NCBI GenBank assembly: GCA_001689485.1
Contig: LUJQ01000008.1
Location: 1-22,335 of the forward strand
Reading direction: 5' to 3'
Length of the DNA: 22,335 nt
DNA from: Bacteroidales bacterium M6
Lineage (GTDB): Bacteria; Bacteroidota; Bacteroidia; Bacteroidales; Muribaculaceae
This document shows, piece by piece, positions 17,382 to 22,335 of this stretch. The translations under genes and the position numbers were made by a program. Positions within the stretch are counted from its first letter, which is position 1; the number at the start of each line of letters is the position of its first letter. Under the pieces are notes generated by a model. That model saw nothing but the letters and a program-made list of their open reading frames with translations. It was not told the origin of the DNA and searched no databases.

Positions 17382-18107
17382 TTACACTTCTTCCTTAATG
17401 GAGTAATCAAGGAACTCCACGAACGGGCGCAGGTGGCTGAACAGACCGGCCGCACGCACCGGCCACGAGGGGTCGTAAAAGAAATCCTCACCGGCAGGAT
17501 AAAACTTGCCATATTCAAGCATCCTTAAAAAATGCGCCTGCGGATGGGAACGGTCGTAGCCTTTCGGTATGGTTTTCAACATCCGCCCGCACCACCCTGG
17601 AAAAAACTTCTCCACCTCCGGGGCATGGACAATTTCCTCGAATTCCTCGATATTGTCGACTATGGCTTTGCGAACCTTTTTCAACGTCGGGGCATCGGGA
17701 CACCACAAACCGCCGTAGAGGCCGCTTTCGTCCCCGTCAGAGCCACGCGACGGCCCCAGCTGTAGGTAGAACCCCGGATCATGGCTGGAGCGCCCGTTAA
17801 GCCCCGTACCGGCCGAAAAATATGTTTTCAGCGGGGTTTTGTCGAGCGAGAAACGGGTGTCGCGATAAATACGGTAGGCACACCCCTTGGCGGTCACACT
17901 GCGCAACGAAGGCCACCATTCCGACATATGGGCGAGCATCACATCTATATCGGCAAGCCATAAGGCACGCAGCTCGTCATATTCGGTTTTGTTGGCCTTG
18001 AACCATTCACGGTTGTTGTTATCCCTGAGGCGCCCTAGGAAATCATACAGGCGCGGCATATAGTATGCCCCGCCCGCCTTCAGGTTCAATCCATGCTGTT
18101 TCATCAT
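17382..18107 (-). CDS. DUF2461 family protein
   Basis: A protein of about 241 residues belonging to DUF2461 (TIGR02453 type), whose function is unknown. Characteristic stretches are LYDFLGRLRDNNNREWFKANKTEYDE near the N-terminus, YRIYRDTRFSLDKTPLKT, GFYLQLGP, GLYGGLWCPDAPTLKKVRKAI and a late PKGYDRSHPQAHFLR. There is no signal peptide or membrane segment. Three starts are possible: 18107, which leaves 8 bp after the DUF4834 stop; 18104; and 18059, where MPRLYDFL is the point at which most family members begin. The frame also extends to a GTG at 18140 that would overlap the gene before. It ends the psd-pssA-DUF4834 minus-strand series. Confidence 0.85.
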   Translation of the reverse strand: MMKQHGLNLKAGGAYYMPRLYDFLGRLRDNNNREWFKANKTEYDELRALWLADIDVMLAHMSEWWPSLRSVTAKGCAYRIYRDTRFSLDKTPLKTYFSAGTGLNGRSSHDPGFYLQLGPSRGSDGDESGLYGGLWCPDAPTLKKVRKAIVDNIEEFEEIVHAPEVEKFFPGWCGRMLKTIPKGYDRSHPQAHFLRMLEYGKFYPAGEDFFYDPSWPVRAAGLFSHLRPFVEFLDYSIKEEV

Positions 18108-18115
18108 ATAGGAAT

Positions 18116-18496
18116 TCAGATGGTGTTTATTTCCTCCCACTCTATATCGGAAACTTGCTGCTCGGTTACACTGTTACGGCTTTTGGATGCGTCAGAGGTA
18201 GCAGCAGAGGCGGCGCGTTCCTGCTCGGATATGGTGATTTCGCTGAATTTCACATATTCGCCCACATCCTTGCCGATTTTTTTCTTCCGGGTACGGGCCT
18301 TCGTCCAGCCCCCTTTCCTGTTCCCTTCCGAATCATATGCCGAACGGCTTTTCTGAGCCCCGGGCTGACCGAAAAAATCGCTGAAGCCCGAAAAATCACC
18401 TTTCTGAGCCTTGTGAACCGTGCGCCAAACCTTTATAACAGGCTTAAGCACCACATAGAGGAAATAGAGTAATATTAGAAATAGAATTGTCCACAT
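18116..18496 (-). CDS. DUF4834 family membrane protein
   Basis: A 126-residue protein. Residues 2-22 (WTILFLILLYFLYVVLKPVI) form one membrane helix, followed by a basic, Gly/Ser-rich cytoplasmic stretch (GFSDFFGQPGAQK, then TKARTRKKK). The motif GKDVGEYVKFSEI near residue 80 is the recognisable mark of DUF4834, a family I know only from Bacteroidetes and without assigned function. The C-terminal 40 residues are acidic and Ser-rich and longer than I expect for the family. It lies 109 bp after pssA and 8 bp before the DUF2461 gene, so it is probably co-transcribed with the phospholipid genes. Confidence 0.8.
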   Translation of the reverse strand: MWTILFLILLYFLYVVLKPVIKVWRTVHKAQKGDFSGFSDFFGQPGAQKSRSAYDSEGNRKGGWTKARTRKKKIGKDVGEYVKFSEITISEQERAASAATSDASKSRNSVTEQQVSDIEWEEINTI

Positions 18497-18522
18497 TTTG
18501 TTTTATGTAAGAGAGACACATA

Positions 18523-18548
18523 CGGTGCCGACGGTAAGAACGGCACCG
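18523..18548 (-). other. intercistronic hairpin between pssA and the DUF4834 gene
   Basis: An 8-bp perfect stem (CGGTGCCG 18523-18530 and CGGCACCG 18541-18548, loop of 10). On the minus strand it is followed by TATGTGTCTCTCTT, only moderately U-rich, so it may be a partial terminator or a processing element. Confidence 0.4.
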
Positions 18549-18605
18549 GAAACCCAGCGTCACAGATATAATAACGTGCGGGGCAGCATGCGGGTTTCCC
18601 CGGCT

Positions 18606-19352
18606 TCAGCTTTTCTGCCGCTTCAACGGCAACATGCAGGCTGACAATATAAAATACAGAATAATGGTATAGGCGAAACCTTCCACCCCGAACACCCCCA
18701 CAAACAGCACCGCCGCGATAAGCAGCAGGTAGCGCTCGAAATTCTCGCCGATACGGAAGTTTTTAAGCTTCAACGAGAACATGCGCATATCGGTAACCAT
18801 CATAAGCGCAACGGCTATAATGGCGACCGAAATGATTGCATTTCCCAGATAGAGATGGCTTGCCATCCATTCGCGTGCATGCGATTGCATCCATGCCGTG
18901 GCCCCTATCCAGAAAATGGCATTTGCAGGTATCGGAAGCCCTTTGAATGTTGTCGACTGGGAATCGTCAAGGTTGAATTTGGCCAATCTCAACGCCCCCA
19001 TTACGGGGATGATCAAGCTGACATATGGAATCCACCATGACTGCGACCACACAAGCAGGATGTTGTAGAGCAGCATGGCAGGCGCTACGCCGAAGCTTAC
19101 GAGGTCGGCCAGCGAGTCAAGTTCTTTGCCAAGGGGTGAGGGGGCATGGAGCAGACGCGCGGCAGCACCATCGAAAAAGTCGAAGAAAGCAGCCCCGCCG
19201 ATAAGAATCCACACAATCTGCCTCCCGTTAAGCCCCCAAAGCCCGGGGAATGTGTCGTAGGCTGAGAAAGCGAAAATACATGCCAATGCACCGCAAAGCA
19301 GGTTGCAGCAGGTGAGTGTGTTGGGGACAGAGGTTATAATGCGTCGAATCAT
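18606..19352 (-). CDS. pssA: CDP-diacylglycerol-serine O-phosphatidyltransferase
   Basis: A 248-residue integral membrane enzyme that makes phosphatidylserine from CDP-diacylglycerol and serine. The CDP-alcohol phosphotransferase signature DG-x2-AR-x8-G-x3-D-x3-D is perfect: Asp61-Gly62, Ala65-Arg66, Gly75, Asp79, Asp83. The N-terminal SVPNTLTCCNLLCG and the later FKGLPIPANA are typical of the PssA branch. About six to eight hydrophobic segments fill the rest. It starts 54 bp after the psd stop, and its product is the substrate of psd; the two form the phosphatidylethanolamine pathway. Confidence 0.95.
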   Translation of the reverse strand: MIRRIITSVPNTLTCCNLLCGALACIFAFSAYDTFPGLWGLNGRQIVWILIGGAAFFDFFDGAAARLLHAPSPLGKELDSLADLVSFGVAPAMLLYNILLVWSQSWWIPYVSLIIPVMGALRLAKFNLDDSQSTTFKGLPIPANAIFWIGATAWMQSHAREWMASHLYLGNAIISVAIIAVALMMVTDMRMFSLKLKNFRIGENFERYLLLIAAVLFVGVFGVEGFAYTIILYFILSACMLPLKRQKS

Positions 19353-19406
19353 GCGTGCTTATACGTTGTTGAATGTTTCCCCCTCCGATATGCCATGGTA
19401 ATCAGG

Positions 19407-20087
19407 TCAGCCCTTTTCGGGGTGGAGCGTACCGACCTGCGTAACACCGCCCACAGTGGCGTCGCCGAGTTTTACATCGATTGTGGTCGACAACGGGAGG
19501 TAGAGGTCGACACGCGACCCGAATTTGATGAAGCCCATGTGGTCTTCAACCGAAGCCTCGTCGCCGGGGCATGCATAGGTGACAATGCGCCTGGCCATTG
19601 CCCCGGCCACCTGGCGCATCAGCACCAATTGCCCTTGCGGGGTGCGTATCACCACGGTCGACCGCTCGTTCTCAGTGCTTGATTTTGGCAGGTAGGCCGC
19701 CATAAACCGCCCGGGATGATGTGTGGCATAAACCACCTCCCCGTTTACGGGGAACCAGTTGGCATGCACGTTCATCGGGCTCATGAACACCGACAGCTGT
19801 ATGCAGCGGCAGTTGAGATATTCCCTCTCGAAGGTCTCTTCCAGAGCCACCACCTTACCGTCGGCAGAGGCTACGACCGCATTTTCCGGGTTGCCGGGGA
19901 AATGCCTGCGTGGCGAACGGAAAAAGTTGACCACCAGCAGATAAAACACAACCGACGCCCCCGTCAGCAACGCGATAAGCCATGGCAGACCGCGCAGAAA
20001 AACCCAAGCCGGGACATTGATTACCAGCAATCCCAGCAAAAAGATTATCAATATGTTGGTACCTTCGCGGTGAATTTTGACTCTCAT
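19407..20087 (-). CDS. psd: phosphatidylserine decarboxylase (pyruvoyl type)
   Basis: A 226-residue membrane-associated enzyme that converts phosphatidylserine to phosphatidylethanolamine. Two hydrophobic segments (about 11-30 and 35-54) are followed by FFRSPRR, the ADGKV motif (Asp76), and SVFMSPMNVHANWFPVNGEV (His108). The self-cleavage site is FGSRVD (Gly190-Ser191): the proenzyme splits there and Ser191 becomes the pyruvoyl group. It belongs to the short type with a GS-R site rather than the LGST of the E. coli enzyme. It is the promoter-proximal gene of the minus-strand unit psd-pssA-DUF4834-DUF2461. Confidence 0.94.
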   Translation of the reverse strand: MRVKIHREGTNILIIFLLGLLVINVPAWVFLRGLPWLIALLTGASVVFYLLVVNFFRSPRRHFPGNPENAVVASADGKVVALEETFEREYLNCRCIQLSVFMSPMNVHANWFPVNGEVVYATHHPGRFMAAYLPKSSTENERSTVVIRTPQGQLVLMRQVAGAMARRIVTYACPGDEASVEDHMGFIKFGSRVDLYLPLSTTIDVKLGDATVGGVTQVGTLHPEKG

Positions 20088-20439
20088 TGTTCTATCGAGA
20101 TTCCGATGAAGCCCCGTGCCTGCGGCAAAAAAGCGGGTAAGCTTCTCAAAAAGGTTGGCGTTTATCAGTTAATGTTAAGGTGTAGCCATAGTGTGGCTTT
20201 GAAATACAAAGTTAGTGTATTTTTTTTGAAACCGAGGCATTTTAGATGCCAAACCGGCATTTTTTATCGATACGGTTTCAACATCCGACATAATCCTCCA
20301 ACCGGCAGCCTATAAAACACCAACTGCGAAGCCTGCGGCATAAATGGAATCAGCAACCATTTCACCACAGGCTCCGGCAAAATAACCGTCGGCGATAACG
20401 GCTCACGGCACAGGAAACCGCACCGCCGCACATGCACTG
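20088..20439 (-). other. intergenic region upstream of psd
   Basis: About 350 bp without a convincing gene on either strand. It contains the psd promoter box, a 5-bp leader hairpin AGCCA/TGGCT (near 20183-20200), and a cluster of short inverted repeats: TGAAACCG (20227-20234) pairing with CGGTTTCA (20274-20281), and between them GGCAT, ATGCC, GGCAT, which can pair in two exclusive ways. Confidence 0.45.
20207..20214 (-). promoter_or_regulatory. -7 box of the psd operon promoter
   Basis: On the minus strand the sequence is TAACTTTG, an exact TAnnTTTG match, 119 bp before the psd ATG. I do not see a good -33 box about 20 bp upstream. Confidence 0.55.
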
Positions 20440-22140
20440 TCAACCCAACAATAGCACTATCACCACACCCCACAGGATAAGCAGCACATTCCCTATGGCA
20501 TAAGTAACCGTATAGCCCATAGCCGGGATGGTACTCCCTACGGCATCCTGTATAGCACCGAGCGACGCCGTGGTTGTGCGGCTGCCCGCACAGCACCCGA
20601 GATTGATTGCCGCCGGGAACTTGAAAAACTTCTTCCCGATTATCACACCCAAAATCAATGGAACCGATGTCGAAATCACACCCATAAGGAACAACACCGG
20701 GCCTACGCTTTTCAAACCGCTCACAAACGACGGGCCGCATGAAATCCCCACGACGGCTATAAACATGTTCAACCCCAGGTTGTTCATCAGCCATACGGAA
20801 GAACGCGGTATGCGGCCAAAGCTTGGCCGTTTTGACCTCAGCCACCCCAGAATCAACCCGGCTATAAGGGCGCCTCCGCTCACGCTCAGGCTCACAGGCA
20901 CCTTGCCTACATGGACGGCAAGCGCGCCAAGCAAGCCTCCAAGGAAAATGCCGATACCCACAAACACAAGGTCGGTCTTGGTCGACTTCCTGTCGGCATA
21001 ACCGATTTTAGGGGCAGCGGCATTCACCTCGCGCTCAAGCCCGACAACCGTAACTATATCACCTCTCTGAACCTGCACCTTGGCAAGCACAGGCACCGAC
21101 ACCCCGCTTTTGGTTATGTTCTTAATCGAAACGCCATACATGAATTTCATGCTGCGAAGCTCGGCAACGGTCTTACCTGCAACCTCTTTCGAAGCCACGG
21201 TCACATCCAGTTCCTCGGCAGGGAAATCCAGGAGTTCGGCATCGAAAACTTCCGGCCCTATCCACCCCTCGTCACCTATGGCAAACTCACGACGCCCGCT
21301 AAGAACGATTTCATCGCCCGACGAGACCGTCAGACCGGGAGAAACCTCCGTAATCCTGCCGTCGATGCGCAGGCGTTCCACAAACAACCGCCTCCCCCGG
21401 CTGTTCAGCATCTCCTCCACTTCGGCCACGGTACGCGGGGTCGAGAAATAATCGGCAGCGACCTTATAGGCGCGGAACACAATCGGCCTCAATGCCATAA
21501 TCTGGTTGGGGTCGGCATTTGCCGCCCCTTCGTTCATCTTCTTTTCCAGTGCGGCGGTCTCGGCTTTGACTTTCTTAATCCCTCCAAGCAGCACCGGCCC
21601 GAGATTGGCAAGAAGATAAGCGGAGCCTATGGTACCGAACACATAGGTAACCGCATAGCAAACAGGGATTATGCCCAGCCACTCCTGCTTCTGGGCATCG
21701 GTAACCGCAAGCGAATTGATTGTGTCGGTGCCCACGCCGATTGCCGCCGACATGGTCTGCGAACCGGCCAGCAAACCCACAGCCTCCCCCGGACTATAGC
21801 CCATGACCAATGCCACACCCCACGTGGAAAGAAGGCAGAGCACACACACCACCACGGCAAATGCGACCTGCTTAAGCCCGTCGCCTTTCAAAGCCTGGAA
21901 AAACTGCGGCCCCACACTGTAGCCGATCGAAAACAGGAACAGCAGGAAGAACACATCCTTCAACGGCCCGGGCACAGGTATGTCAAGCTGCCCCACGAGA
22001 ACGCCCACCAGCAACACCGATGTCACCGTACCGAGCGAGAATGTCTTATACTTCAGCTGCCCCACGAAAAATCCCACACCCAGTGTCAGGAACACGGCCA
22101 GGGAGGGGTTGTTGCGCAAAACATCGACAATCCAATCCAT
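20440..22140 (-). CDS. AspT/YidE-type transporter (putative aspartate-alanine or dicarboxylate exchanger)
   Basis: A 566-residue inner-membrane protein of the AspT (AAE) family. The N-terminal membrane half (about 8-190) has VFLTLGVGFFVGQLKYKTFSLG, FLLFLFSIGYSVGPQFF and GLLAGSQTMSAAIGVGTDTI. The C-terminal half (about 395-565) repeats the fold with GLNMFIAVVGISCGPSFVSGL, CCAGSRTTTASLGAIQ and GYTVTYAIGN. Between them lie two RCK/TrkA-C-like domains (about 225-295 and 300-380: SSGDEIVLSGRREF; VQVQRGDIVTVVGLE), the usual cytosolic part of this family. AspT itself exchanges aspartate for alanine beside an aspartate decarboxylase; no decarboxylase gene is in the window, so the substrate is open. 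It appears to be a single gene. Confidence 0.9.
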   Translation of the reverse strand: MDWIVDVLRNNPSLAVFLTLGVGFFVGQLKYKTFSLGTVTSVLLVGVLVGQLDIPVPGPLKDVFFLLFLFSIGYSVGPQFFQALKGDGLKQVAFAVVVCVLCLLSTWGVALVMGYSPGEAVGLLAGSQTMSAAIGVGTDTINSLAVTDAQKQEWLGIIPVCYAVTYVFGTIGSAYLLANLGPVLLGGIKKVKAETAALEKKMNEGAANADPNQIMALRPIVFRAYKVAADYFSTPRTVAEVEEMLNSRGRRLFVERLRIDGRITEVSPGLTVSSGDEIVLSGRREFAIGDEGWIGPEVFDAELLDFPAEELDVTVASKEVAGKTVAELRSMKFMYGVSIKNITKSGVSVPVLAKVQVQRGDIVTVVGLEREVNAAAPKIGYADRKSTKTDLVFVGIGIFLGGLLGALAVHVGKVPVSLSVSGGALIAGLILGWLRSKRPSFGRIPRSSVWLMNNLGLNMFIAVVGISCGPSFVSGLKSVGPVLFLMGVISTSVPLILGVIIGKKFFKFPAAINLGCCAGSRTTTASLGAIQDAVGSTIPAMGYTVTYAIGNVLLILWGVVIVLLLG

Positions 22141-22282
22141 TTCCTAAATTTTAATCACATTAATCAACAATAAATCAAATCAGCACGGACAGTGGCAAAG
22201 AAGTCGGCATGACATCTTTGTTAAAGTCCGTAAAAGCCCAACACCACGTGGGCCGTTTAAGTTTATCCGAGATAAGTAAGTC

Positions 22283-22335
22283 ATGAAATTATTACGCATG
22301 AAACGTATAATCCGGCTTTATATTCTCTGCGGCAT
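22283..22335 (+). CDS. possible start of a gene cut by the window edge
   Basis: ATG at 22283 opens MKLLRMKRIIRLYILCG and remains open to the last base. The basic start followed by a hydrophobic run would suit a signal peptide or membrane anchor. The spacer upstream (22141-22282), which would separate it from the divergent transporter gene, contains paired segments ACGGAC/GTCCGT (22185-22190, 22226-22231) and GCCCA/TGGGC (22236-22240, 22249-22253). The visible part is too short to identify. Confidence 0.35.
   Translation, partial: MKLLRMKRIIRLYILCG

Noticed and set aside
20911..22173. 420-codon open frame on the plus strand opposite the AspT-type gene
   Set aside because: Its product is rich in His, Arg and Gln without recognisable domains, and the opposite strand holds a clear transporter.
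1..22335. CRISPR array, insertion sequence, prophage, tRNA or rRNA
   Set aside because: No regularly spaced repeats, terminal inverted repeats, transposase or integrase motifs, or tRNA cloverleaf were seen on either strand; the muramidase alone does not indicate a prophage, since it has a signal peptide and chromosomal neighbours.

Overview
The window reads as chromosomal DNA from a member of the order Bacteroidales; gene content and a GC-rich look would fit Muribaculaceae, but the family is an inference. The evidence is several promoters of the Bacteroidetes type (TAnnTTTG at -7), A-rich rather than Shine-Dalgarno-like start regions, short lipobox lipoproteins, and family markers such as DUF4834, DUF2461, an OmpH-like lipoprotein and a T9SS-like C-terminal domain. 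No insertion sequence, integrase, CRISPR array, tRNA or rRNA was found; this looks like core chromosome with a few lineage-specific genes.

Layout. (1) 93-2425, minus strand: a pepD-type M20 dipeptidase followed, with stop and start codons interlocked, by a secreted DUF3380 N-acetylmuramidase. (2) 2600-3545, plus: a two-gene unit of a 56-residue single-span membrane protein overlapping an OmpH/Skp-like lipoprotein, closed by a strong terminator. (3) 3596-3696, minus: a free-standing small RNA candidate with its own promoter and terminator. (4) 3880-8658, plus: a promoter, a structured leader, and a very large secreted mosaic protein (FN3, adhesin-like jelly-roll and T9SS-like C-terminal domains). 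Its signal peptide is split from the body by a one-base frame break at a run of six G. (5) 8803-16247, plus: an operator-like palindrome and promoter, then the three parts of an RND efflux pump (lipoprotein adaptor, inner-membrane permease, outer-membrane factor) and a divergent lpxA-like acyltransferase 28 bp behind the outer-membrane factor, closed by a 15-bp GC-rich hairpin. (6) 16275-20214, minus: pfkA, then upstream of it the phospholipid genes psd and pssA with DUF4834 and DUF2461 genes. (7) 20440-22140, minus: an AspT/YidE-type transporter. At the right edge a plus-strand reading frame beginning at 22283 runs out of the window.

How it fits together. Much of the window concerns the cell envelope: phosphatidylethanolamine synthesis (pssA makes phosphatidylserine, psd decarboxylates it), lipid A acylation (lpxA-like), a periplasmic OmpH-like protein, a wall hydrolase, a tripartite pump and a secreted giant protein. 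The points most worth checking are the G-tract frame break, the small RNA, a permease with two additional hydrophobic segments between TM6 and TM7, and an efflux operon that carries an LpxA homologue with altered active-site positions.
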